From contig QBWF01000007.1 of NCBI GenBank assembly GCA_003283665.1, positions 1 through 38,001 of the forward strand: a stretch of DNA of 38,001 nucleotides. The letters run 5' to 3'. Shown piece after piece: positions 26,954 through 36,662 of this stretch. Both the position numbers and the translations under genes were made by a program. How positions within the stretch are numbered: position 1 is the stretch's first letter; the number at the start of each line of letters is the position of its first letter. The notes under the pieces are model-generated. The model searched no databases. It was not told where the DNA came from and saw nothing but the letters and a program-made list of their open reading frames with translations. The DNA is from Prochlorococcus sp. AG-315-I14. Its GTDB lineage: Bacteria; Cyanobacteriota; Cyanobacteriia; PCC-6307; Cyanobiaceae.

Positions 26954-28095
26954 GACTTAATTCCTCCATTTTCAAAAACTGCAGATTGAAGTATTACTCC
27001 ATCCTTACTAATCAAAGAACCCGAAATAAGCTCATCATCGTTATCAATTAAAAACTTACCTTCGCTAAACATTGGTTTAATCAAAGAAAATAAATTTCTT
27101 GAATATAAAGCGCTGGCATGATTTGGAATTGAAGAAGGCAAATTCAAGGCACCTATAAGTTTGACTCCATTTCTGTTAACTGTCTCGCCTGGTTTTGTGA
27201 ATTCACAATTACCTCCGCTCCCAACAGCTAAATCCACCACAACTGAACCTGGACGCATATTGTTCAGCATTTCTTCATCTATCAATCTCGGTGCTTTTTT
27301 TCCAGGGACCTGAGCAGTACAAATTGCTACATCAGCTTCGGATAATTGCTTTGATAATTGCTTCCTTTGAGCAATAAGAAATTCATTAGATACTTGCTTT
27401 GCATAACCACCAGACTCAGAGGGGGTTTCCTCAATCTTTGGAAGTTCTATAAACCTTGCCCCTAAGGACTCAACCTGTTCTTTTACAGCAGGTCGAATAT
27501 CACTTACATACACAACAGCACCTAATCGTTTTGCTGTTGCGATAGCTTGCAACCCAGCTACTCCGGCTCCCAATACTACTACTTTTGAAGGTTGAACAGT
27601 CCCTGCCGCTGTCATCAGCATAGGGAAGTATCTATCAAGAGCACTAGCAGCTAAAAGTACAGATTTATAGCCAGCAATATTTGCTTGGGAGGACAATGCA
27701 TCAGAGGACTGAGCTCTACTAATCCGTGGAAGCAACTCTAAAGATATTGCTGAAAGGCTAAAAGATTTTAAAAATTCAGCCAAAATATTATTTCCGTAGG
27801 GAGCTAAAAGTCCAACAATTAATGTTCCTGATTTTAAACTTGACAGAAATTTCTCATTTGGAGACTGAACACACAAAACGATATCAATTGATTTTCTAAT
27901 TTCATTATCTCCTTGTTCTACTAATTGAGCCCCTGCCTCTAAATATGAAGAATCCAAAAAGCCTGCAGATTGTCCTGCACTTTTCTCAAGAAAGACCTTG
28001 CAGCCTAATCCTAAAAACTTTTTCACTGTTTCTGGAGTAGCAGCTACGCGTGTTTCTCCTAAAGCAGATTCGGAGGGTATTAGAAAACTGACCAA
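26950..28095 (-). CDS. pntA1: NAD(P) transhydrogenase alpha subunit, part 1 (NAD-binding)
   Basis: A 381-residue soluble domain I that binds NAD(H). The alanine-dehydrogenase-like fold begins SFLIPSESALGETRVAATPETVKKFLGLG. RISRAQSSDALSSQANIAGYKSVLLAA and the Rossmann motif VVVLGAGVAGLQAIATAKRLGAVVYVSDIRP are diagnostic. AICTAQVPGKKAPRLI and VVDLAVGSGGNCE are also family-typical. It is the first gene of the pntA1-pntA2-pntB-hydrolase operon. Its promoter should lie in 28096-28242, shared divergently with the next gene. Confidence 0.96.
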   Translation of the reverse strand: MVSFLIPSESALGETRVAATPETVKKFLGLGCKVFLEKSAGQSAGFLDSSYLEAGAQLVEQGDNEIRKSIDIVLCVQSPNEKFLSSLKSGTLIVGLLAPYGNNILAEFLKSFSLSAISLELLPRISRAQSSDALSSQANIAGYKSVLLAASALDRYFPMLMTAAGTVQPSKVVVLGAGVAGLQAIATAKRLGAVVYVSDIRPAVKEQVESLGARFIELPKIEETPSESGGYAKQVSNEFLIAQRKQLSKQLSEADVAICTAQVPGKKAPRLIDEEMLNNMRPGSVVVDLAVGSGGNCEFTKPGETVNRNGVKLIGALNLPSSIPNHASALYSRNLFSLIKPMFSEGKFLIDNDDELISGSLISKDGVILQSAVFENGGIKS

Positions 28096-28242
28096 AATAA
28101 AAAGATTTATCTTTCAAAGAGTAGAGGAGGAAAAGATTAGATGAGGAAACATTTGAATACCAGCATTTTTAGTTAAGAAAGGTTTTCCTAAACGTTATTT
28201 GTGGCTATGAAGAGTAATAGAAATTGATATAGATCAAAAAAG

Positions 28243-28821
28243 ATGAGCCTCACCGCGATCGAATGTCCTGATGGTGTTTGTCACAGCCATCACGGTGGGC
28301 ATGCTGTTTCAAGAACAGCGATGCAAAAGAATCTTCAAAGTCATGGCAAAGAATGGTGCGAGAGACTAGCCGAGAGAATTTATGAGATGTCTGTAGATAC
28401 TTTCTCTCAGACTGTCATGCCAAGTCTTCATGCCTCAGGATGGCAAAGAAAGCATCTTGACTGGGAATTCAAGTTAGCTAATAAGGATTCAGAGCCTGAC
28501 GAAGCACTTGTCGAAGGAATTATCAATGCAACAGAGAGCTTTTTGAGAAGTAGCGAAGTACACCGTTTATTTATTCAAGAATTAGTTCAAGGAACTTTTG
28601 CAGAAGCAAAAGATGACAAATTAACATCTTCAGCAGCTAGAAAGATAATTGAAAATGAATTGATAGTTATGATTGAAGATCGAAAAGAAGAATTAACAAA
28701 CTCCATAGCAAAAGAACTAGAGAAAGAGGCAAATGGAGATACTGAATTAGCTCGGAATGCTGCTGTAGAAGGTATACATGACGTTGAAAAACTACTAATA
28801 AATCATACTGAAGCCCTATAA
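28243..28821 (+). CDS. Conserved-looking protein with Cys/His-rich N-terminus, function unknown
   Basis: A 192-residue soluble protein with no membrane helix or signal peptide. Residues 8-20 (CPDGVCHSHHGGH) pack two cysteines and four histidines, a possible metal-binding patch. The rest is predicted helical and acidic (GKEWCERLAERIYEMSVDTFSQ, NATESFLRSSEVHRLFIQELVQG, RKEELTNSIAKELEKEA). It may be a picocyanobacterial-specific family; I do not recognise a named domain. It is divergent from the pnt operon across 147 bp. Confidence 0.8.
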   Translation: MSLTAIECPDGVCHSHHGGHAVSRTAMQKNLQSHGKEWCERLAERIYEMSVDTFSQTVMPSLHASGWQRKHLDWEFKLANKDSEPDEALVEGIINATESFLRSSEVHRLFIQELVQGTFAEAKDDKLTSSAARKIIENELIVMIEDRKEELTNSIAKELEKEANGDTELARNAAVEGIHDVEKLLINHTEAL

Positions 28822-28995
28822 TTTAAGTTACTAAAGATATAAGCTACAGATCATCTGAGCATCAACAATTGACTTCTTAAGGAAATATAAAATCTTAAGG
28901 GATAATTTGTTTTTCTAGACAAAACGATAATTTGTACACATAAGCCCACGATTACTCCCTTCTCCATGCCAATGTAAGCGTAATGGGGGTTAATC

Positions 28996-29241
28996 ATGAA
29001 TTCTTCTTTTAATAGGCGAATAAGTATAGCCAGCTCCTGGGCCGCTAGCAGAATCGCACTTTTTGATAGTGTCGAGAGATATGAAGATAGTTACGCTATA
29101 AGTCAAGAATTTTGCGAGTGGATTACTTGTCTTAATACTCATCCAGAAGGATTAGAAGCTTCAATATTGAAAGTACCTAATCTTCATGAGAAATTTTTTA
29201 ACAAAGAAAGTTTTGATGTAGATGAATTACTTGAACTTTGA
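28996..29241 (+). CDS. Small acidic protein, function unknown
   Basis: An 81-residue soluble protein starting at ATG 28996, with a purine/G-rich stretch (TGGGGGTTA) just upstream that could serve as ribosome binding site. The content is balanced, with tryptophans, and not low-complexity (ISIASSWAASRIALFDSVERYEDSYAI, EFCEWITCLNTHPEG). It ends acidic (FDVDELLEL). No family is recognised. It lies between the Cys/His-rich protein and NTRC on the same strand. Confidence 0.6.
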   Translation: MNSSFNRRISIASSWAASRIALFDSVERYEDSYAISQEFCEWITCLNTHPEGLEASILKVPNLHEKFFNKESFDVDELLEL

Positions 29242-29345
29242 TTCAGTAAACAATCTAGAGTCATAAAAAGAAAATCCTAAATTACGTATAAATCCATTTT
29301 GTTAGATATTTTCTTCTAGGTTGTTTAATAATTACGACTCTAGTC

Positions 29346-30731
29346 ATGGAAGAAAATAATAAAAAATTGAAGACAGAAAATATTGTCATCATAGGTTCTG
29401 GTCCTGCCGGCTATACAGCCGCTATATACGCTGCACGTGCAAACCTGCAACCAATATTAGTTACTGGCTTTCAAGAAGGAGGCATTCCTGGAGGTCAATT
29501 GATGACAACAACATTTGTTGAAAACTTTCCTGGTTTTCCTAATGGAATAAAGGGGCCAGATCTCATGGATTTAATCAAGGCACAAGCAATTAGATGGGGA
29601 ACAAATCTTTTAGAAGAAGATGCTCTATCAATTAATTTGTCCCAAAGACCTTTCATTATAAAAACAAATACCCAGTCAATCGAATCACACTCATTAATTA
29701 TTGCCACTGGAGCAAGTGCAAATCGCCTTGGTCTTCCAAACGAAAAATCCTTTTGGAGCAAAGGTATTAGTGCATGTGCTATTTGTGATGGAGCAACACC
29801 TCAATTCAGAGAAGAAGAACTTGCTGTAATTGGAGGCGGAGACTCAGCATGCGAAGAAGCTGAATACCTAACTAAATATGGAAGTCACGTACATTTAATA
29901 GTTAGATCAAATACATTAAAAGCCAGTGCTGCAATGGCTGACAGAGTCAAATCAAACTCTAATATCACTATTCATTGGAATACTGAGCTGATTGACGTTT
30001 TGGGTGATAATGATTGGCTTCAAAAACTAAAAATCAAAAGAAAAAATACCAACAAAGAAGAAGAGATTTTAGCAAAAGGTCTTTTTTACGCAATTGGGCA
30101 TACTCCAAATACTTCCCTATTTGCTGAACAATTACACAGAGATTCTAAGGGTTACCTAATAACAAAGCCTGGAAGGCCAGAAACCTCTTTGGAAGGAGTG
30201 TTTGCTGCTGGAGATGTTGCTGACTCTGAATGGCAACAAGGAGTCACAGCAGCAGGCAGTGGCTGTAAAGCAGCCCTAGCTGCAGAAAGATGGCTAACTA
30301 AAAACAACCTTGCTTCCTTTGTGGAAAGAGAAGTTTTAGAGCCATCAGAGTCTCTAGAAGTAACACCTATAGAAGATAGTAATAAAGAAAATTTCAACGC
30401 AAATAAAACATGGCAAAAAGGAAGTTATGCATTGCGCAAGTTATATCATGAGACAGATAAACCTCTTTTTGTTATTTATACCTCAAGCAGTTGTGGTCCC
30501 TGTCACATACTTAAACCGCAACTAAAAAGAGTACTTAATGAGTCAGAAGGAAAAGCATTAGGAGTTGAAATTGATATTGAAACAGATCAAGAAATTGCAA
30601 AGCAGGCTGGTGTAAATGGAACACCAACTATTCATCTTTTCAAGCAAAAAGTATTAAAAAATCAATGGAAAGGTGTCAAGCAAAGAAGTCAATTCAAAGA
30701 AGCTTTAAATAATTTACTTTTTAAAGACTAA
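29346..30731 (+). CDS. ntrC-type (trxB): NTRC: NADPH-thioredoxin reductase fused to thioredoxin
   Basis: A 461-residue fusion. Residues about 12-320 are an NADPH-dependent thioredoxin reductase: FAD motif [20 protein letters not shown], redox centre CAIC (144-147, then DG), NADPH motif [15 protein letters not shown] and C-terminal FAD motif [22 protein letters not shown]. Residues about 355-461 are a thioredoxin with SSCGPCH (active-site CGPC at 383-386) and [11 protein letters not shown]. In plants and cyanobacteria NTRC uses NADPH to reduce 2-Cys peroxiredoxins and tune chlorophyll and Calvin-cycle enzymes. Its 3' end is only 5 bp from the convergent IF-1-like gene. Confidence 0.95.
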   Translation: MEENNKKLKTENIVIIGSGPAGYTAAIYAARANLQPILVTGFQEGGIPGGQLMTTTFVENFPGFPNGIKGPDLMDLIKAQAIRWGTNLLEEDALSINLSQRPFIIKTNTQSIESHSLIIATGASANRLGLPNEKSFWSKGISACAICDGATPQFREEELAVIGGGDSACEEAEYLTKYGSHVHLIVRSNTLKASAAMADRVKSNSNITIHWNTELIDVLGDNDWLQKLKIKRKNTNKEEEILAKGLFYAIGHTPNTSLFAEQLHRDSKGYLITKPGRPETSLEGVFAAGDVADSEWQQGVTAAGSGCKAALAAERWLTKNNLASFVEREVLEPSESLEVTPIEDSNKENFNANKTWQKGSYALRKLYHETDKPLFVIYTSSSCGPCHILKPQLKRVLNESEGKALGVEIDIETDQEIAKQAGVNGTPTIHLFKQKVLKNQWKGVKQRSQFKEALNNLLFKD

Positions 30732-30736
30732 AACTT

Positions 30737-31021
30737 TTACCTTCTTCTAGGTCCACCGGGTCTATTACCTCCTTGCCTTCCTCCTCCTGCTCCAGCATTT
30801 CTTTCTCTATATGTAATTCGCCCTCTAGTTAAATCATATGGACTAATTTCCACAAGAACTTTGTCTCCTGCAAGTAACTTTATTCGGAATTTAGTTAATT
30901 TTCCTGCCGCTCTGCACAAACATTGATGTCCAGCTGGTTGCTCAAGCGTTACAAGATAAAATCCATTGCCTTGTTCTTTTTCTATAACGCCAGAGGTTTC
31001 AATCATGTGTTTTTCTATCAA
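30737..31021 (-). CDS. IF-1-like S1-domain protein with Gly/Arg-rich tail
   Basis: 94 residues. The centre is an S1/OB fold like translation initiation factor IF-1 (GVIEKEQGNGFYLVTLE, CLCRAAGKLTKFRIKLLAGDKVLVEISPYDLTRGRITYR). It differs from a normal cyanobacterial IF-1: the LAHISGK segment reads CLCRAAGK, and a 20-residue G/R-rich tail (AGAGGGRQGG, then NRPGGPRRR) follows. Such tails bind RNA. It may be an IF-1 paralog rather than the housekeeping factor, which normally sits in the ribosomal-protein cluster. The start could also be the Met at residue 6 (31006). Confidence 0.8.
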   Translation of the reverse strand: MIEKHMIETSGVIEKEQGNGFYLVTLEQPAGHQCLCRAAGKLTKFRIKLLAGDKVLVEISPYDLTRGRITYRERNAGAGGGRQGGNRPGGPRRR

Positions 31022-31080
31022 CTAATAGTTAAACATAATTGTATTCTAAAAAGCCTTTGATTACTTAAAAAATAGATTGA

Positions 31081-31296
31081 TCAACTAAAAACGTCTTGCA
31101 ATTCTCTTACAGTCTGAAATTGCCCATAATAATAATTTGCAGATGCTCTTAAATCAGTATCTGAAAGGCCGTCAAAGGCCTCGAATCCAATACTTTTCCA
31201 TAATTCATTACCACAAAGCTTATCTAGCTCTTTAGATGCCTCTTTCGAAAGATTTTCTAATCTTCTATTAAGATTTTTAATTTGACTGACAGACAT
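31081..31296 (-). CDS. Small helical protein, function unknown
   Basis: 71 residues if started at ATG 31296 (MSVSQIKNLNRRLENLSKEA). The frame extends to 31332, but the extra 12 residues look like leader sequence. The first half is an amphipathic, charged helix with coiled-coil character (NLNRRLENLSKEASKELDKL). The second half has aromatic residues (ASANYYYGQFQTVRELQDVF). It follows ycf39 by about 56 bp on the same strand, so it may be the third gene of a petM-ycf39 unit. No family is recognised. Confidence 0.6.
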   Translation of the reverse strand: MSVSQIKNLNRRLENLSKEASKELDKLCGNELWKSIGFEAFDGLSDTDLRASANYYYGQFQTVRELQDVFS

Positions 31297-31351
31297 CTCA
31301 AAACAAGCGATTTCACTAATAGTACATACCAACTATAGTTCTGCAATACTT

Positions 31352-32314
31352 TTATATTGGGAATTTCTTTTTCTCTTCGAGGTCAAGATCTACTCCAATC
31401 TCTTTAAGCCTTTTCAATATTGCCCCATAATATTCCTTGATATACCCCTCCATTGTAGTCATATCAGCTTGGTCAATTCCAAAAGCTGTATAAGTTTCTC
31501 CCATCTGAGCATCAAGTTTTCCGCCACCTCCGCTTACTTCTGAAAAAGAAAGCCTTTCTGCAACATTTAAACTAGGTTCAAAAAATGAGACGAGAGATTG
31601 AGCAAAAGATATAATTGATGGAGAAACTTTTAAAACCTTCGCCCTTTTCTCACTATATTTTTCACATAGACTTATTAGTTCTTTTGCGCTCCAAGCCTTG
31701 GGTCCCACAATAGGGAAACTTTTTTTAATTGTTTGCTGTCTATTTAAAGCATTGACTGCAAATCTAGCTATATCTTGTGTATTCATATAAGCAATTTCAG
31801 TAGGATTCCCACTAACCCAAACAGCTTCTTTATTTAAAATCGGAATAGCAAATTGACCTATTACCCCTTGCATAAAAGCAACTCCTTGCAAAATGGTGTA
31901 ATCCAATGAAGAGCTTTCTAATAACTTCTCAGTACAATATTTTATATCCATTAATGGGACGTTTCTATATTTTTCAGCAGCCAACAATGATAAAAATACA
32001 ACTCTTTTCACATTTTTTTCTTCGCAAGCGTTGTAAAGATTTAATTTGCCATCCCAATCAGTTTCATAAACACTTAATGGATCGTCAGGCCTACTTGTAG
32101 CTGCATCTATAACTGCATCAATTCCATCTAAAGCATATTCAATATCGCTTTTATTTAGCAAATCTCCACGAGTTAATTCGCAGCCCCACTCTTGAAGAAA
32201 AGAAGCACTACGAGGTTTCCTCACCATGCAACGCACTTTGTGCCCTGCATCTAAGGCGTTTTTGGCTATTTGGCGACCAAGGGTCCCGGTGCCACCAACA
32301 ACCAGAACTTGCAT
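31352..32314 (-). CDS. ycf39: Ycf39-type atypical SDR, photosystem II assembly factor
   Basis: 320 residues if started at ATG 32314 (MQVLVVGGTGTLGRQIAKNAL), which gives the conserved N-terminal NAD(P)-binding glycine motif; an in-frame ATG at 32326 adds four residues. NmrA-like short-chain dehydrogenase fold without the usual catalytic YxxxK. GCELTRGDLLNKSDIEYALDG, VIDAATSRPDDP, RVVFLSLLAAEKY and YTILQGVAFMQG match Ycf39/HCF244 proteins. In cyanobacteria Ycf39 acts with Hlip proteins to deliver chlorophyll to newly made D1. It lies directly downstream of petM, a common cyanobacterial arrangement. Confidence 0.92.
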   Translation of the reverse strand: MQVLVVGGTGTLGRQIAKNALDAGHKVRCMVRKPRSASFLQEWGCELTRGDLLNKSDIEYALDGIDAVIDAATSRPDDPLSVYETDWDGKLNLYNACEEKNVKRVVFLSLLAAEKYRNVPLMDIKYCTEKLLESSSLDYTILQGVAFMQGVIGQFAIPILNKEAVWVSGNPTEIAYMNTQDIARFAVNALNRQQTIKKSFPIVGPKAWSAKELISLCEKYSEKRAKVLKVSPSIISFAQSLVSFFEPSLNVAERLSFSEVSGGGGKLDAQMGETYTAFGIDQADMTTMEGYIKEYYGAILKRLKEIGVDLDLEEKKKFPI

Positions 32315-32369
32315 AGTTAAATTCATTACAAGAATCGAGCCTAAATGGGAAGGCTAAAGATTGTGGAAA

Positions 32370-32468
32370 TCAATCACCCTGGAGTTTTAACAAAAGTACA
32401 CCGCCTAAAAGTCCAACGGGAATGAGAACCCAAAAGACTGCAGCGATTCCAAAGATTTCAGAGGCCAT
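32370..32468 (-). CDS. petM: Cytochrome b6-f complex subunit 7 (PetM)
   Basis: A 32-residue one-helix protein found by translating the ycf39 upstream gap on the minus strand: [19 protein letters not shown], then [13 protein letters not shown] and a TGA stop. The length, the MASEIFG start, the single helix and the GGVLLLKLQ end fit PetM, a peripheral small subunit of the cytochrome b6f complex. It begins at ATG 32468 and ends 55 bp before the ycf39 start. Confidence 0.95.
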   Translation of the reverse strand: MASEIFGIAAVFWVLIPVGLLGGVLLLKLQGD

Positions 32469-32607
32469 GCTTCTTAAGTTAACTCATTAACTATTAAAAC
32501 CTAAAACACCTTAAATTTGAACAAAAGCAAATCCTAAAAATAATTTTAGAAATAAGCTATAAGTAAATATCAACAAAATTAGCTTAAAGAGAAAACTGGA
32601 GGTCCCA

Positions 32608-33600
32608 TTGGATGAAGCTCAATTAAAAAAAGAAATTGGAACAATGCAATTAGATCCCTCTGAATGGGGAGAATCGCGTAATTGGTATTACAGAGATCTT
32701 AATGTTCATTTCAGATCAATAGGAAATGAATCGAAAACGCCTTTGCTTTTAATACATGGTTTTGGAGCCAGCAGTGATCACTGGCGAAACAACGCAGAGC
32801 TATTTGCTTCAGAAGGCTTTCGCGTCTATGGAATTGACTTAATAGGTTTCGGGAGATCGGAACAGCCCAATAAAAGCAAACTAAAATACTTAGACAATCA
32901 ATTATGGGCAGAGCAAATAGCTTCCTTCTTAGATGAAGTAGTTGATATAAAGAAAAATGGAAAAGCAGTTTTAATTGGGAATTCTTTGGGTGCTTTAACT
33001 GCAATAACAACACTTTCTCTTAGACCTGATGCAATCAAAGCAGTTGTTGCTGCGCCACTTCCTGAACCAATATTACTAAATCCATTTGAACCATTAATCC
33101 CAGTTTGGTTTAAAAAAGTTACTAAATTCATAATAGAAATCATCTTTAGTTTATTTCCACTTAAAGCCTTAATAAATTTGATCTCAAGAACAAAATTAAT
33201 TACTTACGCACTCCAAAGCGCTTATCACCGATCAATAAAAAAAGATAATTCCTTAAAGAGGATAGTTACTTTCCCTGCTAGAAGACCCAATGCTCCCAAA
33301 GCTCTAAGGGCTATGTGTCTAGGCATGAGCAAAAGATCAAAGAAGATAAAAGGTCCCACTCTTCTTTTGAAAATAAAAAATCTGACCAATCGGCCCCCAA
33401 TTCTATTAATTTGGGGGGAAAAAGATAAATTGATACCCTTATTTTTAGCAAAAAAACTAGTAAAGCTTCATCCTTGGCTTAAATTATCAGTTATTAACGA
33501 TTCAGGACACTGTCCACACGATGAATCACCAAAGCATTTCAACCAAATCGTACTGAAATGGCTTGATATTAATTTAAAATCTTCCAAGAAACCCATATGA
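32608..33600 (+). CDS. Alpha/beta hydrolase
   Basis: 330 residues. Oxyanion motif [17 protein letters not shown], nucleophile elbow [12 protein letters not shown] (G-N-S-L-G), acid [12 protein letters not shown] and catalytic histidine [11 protein letters not shown] are all in order, so it should be an active hydrolase. It resembles the plant and cyanobacterial family that includes pheophytinase-like and haloalkane-dehalogenase-like enzymes. A pigment-related substrate is possible but unproven. The start is TTG at 32608, set by GGAGG at 32598-32602, 5 nt upstream. Its stop overlaps the ilvH start by 4 bp (ATGA). Confidence 0.9.
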   Translation: MDEAQLKKEIGTMQLDPSEWGESRNWYYRDLNVHFRSIGNESKTPLLLIHGFGASSDHWRNNAELFASEGFRVYGIDLIGFGRSEQPNKSKLKYLDNQLWAEQIASFLDEVVDIKKNGKAVLIGNSLGALTAITTLSLRPDAIKAVVAAPLPEPILLNPFEPLIPVWFKKVTKFIIEIIFSLFPLKALINLISRTKLITYALQSAYHRSIKKDNSLKRIVTFPARRPNAPKALRAMCLGMSKRSKKIKGPTLLLKIKNLTNRPPILLIWGEKDKLIPLFLAKKLVKLHPWLKLSVINDSGHCPHDESPKHFNQIVLKWLDINLKSSKKPI

Positions 33601-34106
33601 AGCACACACTTTCAGTATTAGTTGAAGATGAATCTGGGGCATTGAGCAGAATCGCAGGACTCTTTGCCAGACGAGGCTTCAATATAGATAGCTTGGCAGT
33701 TGGACCTGCTGAGGCAAAAGGAATATCGAGATTAACAATGGTTGTTGAAGGAGACCATCTAACACTTCAACAAATGACAAAACAATTAAACAAATTAATT
33801 AATGTTTTGGAGGTTTTAGATCTGACAACTTTGCCTGCTGTTGAAAGAGAGTTAATGCTTCTTAAAGTTGCCGCATCATCAAATAATAGAGGAAAGATTT
33901 TAGATCTTGTTCAAGTTTTCAGGGCAAAAGTTGTAGATGTCTCAGATGAGGCTCTTACACTTGAAGTAGTTGGGGATCCTGGGAAACTTGTTGCTTTAGA
34001 AAATTTACTTAAACAATACGGAATATTAGAAATTGCAAGAACAGGAAAAGTTGCTCTTAAGAGAGCCTCGGGAGTAAATACTGAAATGTTAAAAGCGATA
34101 AAATAA
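33597..34106 (+). CDS. ilvH: Acetolactate synthase small (regulatory) subunit
   Basis: A 169-residue regulatory subunit of acetohydroxyacid synthase, which starts branched-chain amino acid synthesis and gives valine feedback control. The N-terminal ACT domain reads [37 protein letters not shown], followed by [10 protein letters not shown]. The C-terminal domain has [33 protein letters not shown] and [15 protein letters not shown]. Its start overlaps the stop of the upstream hydrolase by 4 bp, so the two are translationally coupled. Confidence 0.97.
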   Translation: MKHTLSVLVEDESGALSRIAGLFARRGFNIDSLAVGPAEAKGISRLTMVVEGDHLTLQQMTKQLNKLINVLEVLDLTTLPAVERELMLLKVAASSNNRGKILDLVQVFRAKVVDVSDEALTLEVVGDPGKLVALENLLKQYGILEIARTGKVALKRASGVNTEMLKAIK

Positions 34107-34121
34107 ATTATTGCTAATAAT

Positions 34122-34760
34122 TCATAATCTTATAGCTTCAATTATAAAATCTTCTTCTTGAATCAAATCAATTACATTCATACCGCTTGATACTTTTCCA
34201 AAAACAGCATATCTACCATCAAGCTCAGGCAAGGATTTCAATGAAATGTAAAATTGTGAATTAGCGGAATTCAGTCCTTTTGATCTAGCCATTGATAAAG
34301 AACCTCTATTGTGTCTAAGCTCAATCTTTAATATTTTACTAGCTTCGTTTATTACTTTTCCATAAATCGGGAATTGATCAGATTTTAATTTTATCTCTAG
34401 CGGAATATACCTTATTTTACTTATATTCTTATCTTTAGATTCATTATGGGTATTTATTTTACTATTACCAACTCTTATAACTAATGGAACAGGTTCCCTG
34501 ATTACCATATTGAAATTCGTATTATTATATTTTCCTTTTTCAACTAAGTCTATGAAATTACCAACAGTTAAAGGTGCCATCTTTCCATAAAGTTCTAATT
34601 TAATCTTGCCTTGATTAGTTACTAATAAGACATTCTCAGTGTTAGCTAAACAAGGTAATCTGGTATTAGAACATAAATCAATACTCTCTTTTTTTTCAAG
34701 ACTTCGACACCCCATTAAAAAAATTATATTTATAAAAATAAATAATCTAATAGGATTCAT
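34122..34760 (-). CDS. Peptidyl-prolyl cis-trans isomerase (cyclophilin type), lipoprotein
   Basis: 212 residues. The N-terminal signal ends in a lipobox (FLMGC, cysteine near residue 18), so it should be a lipid-anchored envelope or thylakoid protein. The cyclophilin domain has TNQGKIKLELYGKMAPLTVGNFIDLVEKGKYNNTNFNMVI and later NRGSLSMARSKGLNSANSQFYISLKSLPELDGRYAVFGKV, both diagnostic. The arginine of the usual F-H-R-V catalytic stretch reads FNMVIRE, so catalytic activity may be altered. It is convergent with ilvH, with a 15-bp gap. Confidence 0.9.
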   Translation of the reverse strand: MNPIRLFIFINIIFLMGCRSLEKKESIDLCSNTRLPCLANTENVLLVTNQGKIKLELYGKMAPLTVGNFIDLVEKGKYNNTNFNMVIREPVPLVIRVGNSKINTHNESKDKNISKIRYIPLEIKLKSDQFPIYGKVINEASKILKIELRHNRGSLSMARSKGLNSANSQFYISLKSLPELDGRYAVFGKVSSGMNVIDLIQEEDFIIEAIRL

Positions 34761-34810
34761 AGATTATAAAATTAAAGACAAATTTTTGAATATCCGATCA
34801 ATTTTTGATT

Positions 34811-35386
34811 TCAAAGTCCTTCAAGGTTTACTTCTAGAAATCGTGCAATTTCAGCACCTTCGCTTTCCAATTCCAACAATGGCTGCGGAGAACCCACTCT
34901 AGAAATCGGCAAGTCTTTTCTACCTTTAATTCTTAAAGAAATTCTTCTTCTCGGATTAAAACCTTCTCTAACTTCAAGTTTAACCGCTTTAATTTGGTCA
35001 ATAGGAATTTCTATCTCAATATCTTTAAAAAACCCTTTTCTAGTCAAAAACAAAAGACCTTTATTTTTATCAAATCTATTTATCCCAGAACCATAATCAA
35101 TACTTATTAATCTCCAAAAATATATCGCGAGTAAAAATGCTGTTATTCCATAAAGTCCCATCACCAATCCCTGAGGAATAAAGATCAAAGTAGAAGGTTT
35201 GCCCAATGGTAAAAAATCTTTGCCAAAATAACTTGATAGTGAAGCCAATAAAAATCCAAAACCCCCAATACTTAACATTGAAGCAACTAAATAGTTGGAA
35301 ATCTTACGTGAACCTTTAATTCTCTGATCAAGAACTAAATCTGTTGATTCATTTTCTGATTGACTAAACGGGGATTCAGTAGACAT
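34811..35386 (-). CDS. ycf4: Photosystem I assembly protein Ycf4
   Basis: A 191-residue thylakoid protein that aids photosystem I assembly. After a polar N-terminus, IKGSRKISNYLVASMLSIGGFGFLLASLSSYFG forms the first helix and LIFIPQGLVMGLYGITAFLLAIYFWRLI the second; the motif PSTLIFIPQGLVMGLYG is diagnostic. The soluble C-terminal half has GYGSGINRFDKNKG-like and EIPIDQIKAVKLEVREGFNPRR segments. Length is normal for Ycf4 (about 185). It is divergent from psbD, so the 35387-35585 gap carries both promoters. Confidence 0.96.
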   Translation of the reverse strand: MSTESPFSQSENESTDLVLDQRIKGSRKISNYLVASMLSIGGFGFLLASLSSYFGKDFLPLGKPSTLIFIPQGLVMGLYGITAFLLAIYFWRLISIDYGSGINRFDKNKGLLFLTRKGFFKDIEIEIPIDQIKAVKLEVREGFNPRRRISLRIKGRKDLPISRVGSPQPLLELESEGAEIARFLEVNLEGL

Positions 35387-35585
35387 GAGATCTAAGTACT
35401 GGTAACCATTCTCTTACAAAACACGAAAAAAACATGCTTTTTTATAATTCATTTATAGCTCTAAAAAAGCAAAAGTTTCATCTCAGTTCAATACAAGGGA
35501 TGTCATCAGGTTAAAGATTTACCCAAAAAACCCTACATCGTTGTTAAAGTCTCAGACGTATAAAAAGCTCAGCAACGCTCCTCCC

Positions 35586-36662
35586 ATGACGATCGCTGTT
35601 GGAAGCGCAACAGAACGAGGCTGGTTTGACGCCCTCGATGACTGGTTAAAGCGCGACCGATTCGTATTTGTTGGTTGGTCTGGTCTCCTTCTTTTCCCTA
35701 CTGCTTTTCTTGCTATAGGTGGATGGTTTACTGGTACAACCTTCGTTTCCTCCTGGTACACCCATGGTGTAGCCAGTTCTTACCTTGAGGGATGCAACTT
35801 CCTCACTGCTGCTGTAAGTACCCCTGGCGATGCCATGGGTCATAGTCTCCTTTTCTTATGGGGACCTGAGGCTCAGGGTGATTTAACACGCTGGTTCCAA
35901 CTTGGTGGCCTTTGGAATTTCGTTGCTCTTCATGGTGCATTTAGTCTTATTGGCTTCATGCTTCGTCAGTTCGAAATTGCAAGACTAGTTGGCATCCGTC
36001 CATACAATGCCCTTGCATTTTCAGCTGTAATTGCAGTATTTACTGCTTGCTTCCTTATCTATCCATTAGGACAGCACAGTTGGTTTTTTGCTCCTTCTTT
36101 TGGAGTGGCGGCAATATTCCGCTTCATACTCTTTATCCAAGGGTTCCATAATATTACTCTCAATCCATTTCATATGATGGGAGTTGCAGGGATTCTTGGA
36201 GGTGCTCTTCTTTGCGCTATTCATGGTGCAACTGTTCAGAACACCCTTTATGAAGACTCAAGTATTTACTCTGAAGGAAACAAACAGAGTACAACTTTCA
36301 GAGGTTTCGACCCTGTACAAGAAGAAGAAACTTACTCATTTATTACAGCAAACCGTTTCTGGAGTCAGATTTTCGGGATTGCTTTTTCAAATAAGCGTTT
36401 CCTTCACTTCTTGATGCTCTTTGTACCAGTAACTGGTATGTGGGCCGCATCAATTGGGATCGTTGGATTAGCTCTTAACTTACGTGCTTACGATTTTGTA
36501 AGCCAAGAAATTAGGGCTGCTGAAGATCCTGAGTTCGAAACTTTCTACACCAAAAATATCCTTCTTAATGAAGGAATGCGTGCATGGATGTCTTCTGTAG
36601 ACCAACCACACGAAAACTTTGTATTCCCTGAGGAGGTACTCCCACGTGGAAACGCCCTTTAA
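35586..36662 (+). CDS. psbD: Photosystem II D2 reaction-centre protein
   Basis: A 358-residue D2 protein, partner of D1 in the photosystem II reaction centre, carrying the fixed plastoquinone QA, half of P680 and a redox tyrosine. The start is ATG 35586 ([26 protein letters not shown] split by the usual D2 N-terminus); the open frame from TTG 35541 adds non-conserved residues. [50 protein letters not shown] and [29 protein letters not shown] include the helix-D ligand histidines. It ends [10 protein letters not shown] and overlaps psbC by 17 bp. Confidence 0.97.
   Translation: MTIAVGSATERGWFDALDDWLKRDRFVFVGWSGLLLFPTAFLAIGGWFTGTTFVSSWYTHGVASSYLEGCNFLTAAVSTPGDAMGHSLLFLWGPEAQGDLTRWFQLGGLWNFVALHGAFSLIGFMLRQFEIARLVGIRPYNALAFSAVIAVFTACFLIYPLGQHSWFFAPSFGVAAIFRFILFIQGFHNITLNPFHMMGVAGILGGALLCAIHGATVQNTLYEDSSIYSEGNKQSTTFRGFDPVQEEETYSFITANRFWSQIFGIAFSNKRFLHFLMLFVPVTGMWAASIGIVGLALNLRAYDFVSQEIRAAEDPEFETFYTKNILLNEGMRAWMSSVDQPHENFVFPEEVLPRGNAL
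36630..36637 (+). promoter_or_regulatory. Strong internal Shine-Dalgarno sequence for psbC
   Basis: GAGGAGGT lies inside the psbD coding region, 8 nt before the psbC GTG at 36646. It fixes the psbC start within psbD, the known overlap arrangement that couples synthesis of D2 and CP43. Confidence 0.88.
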
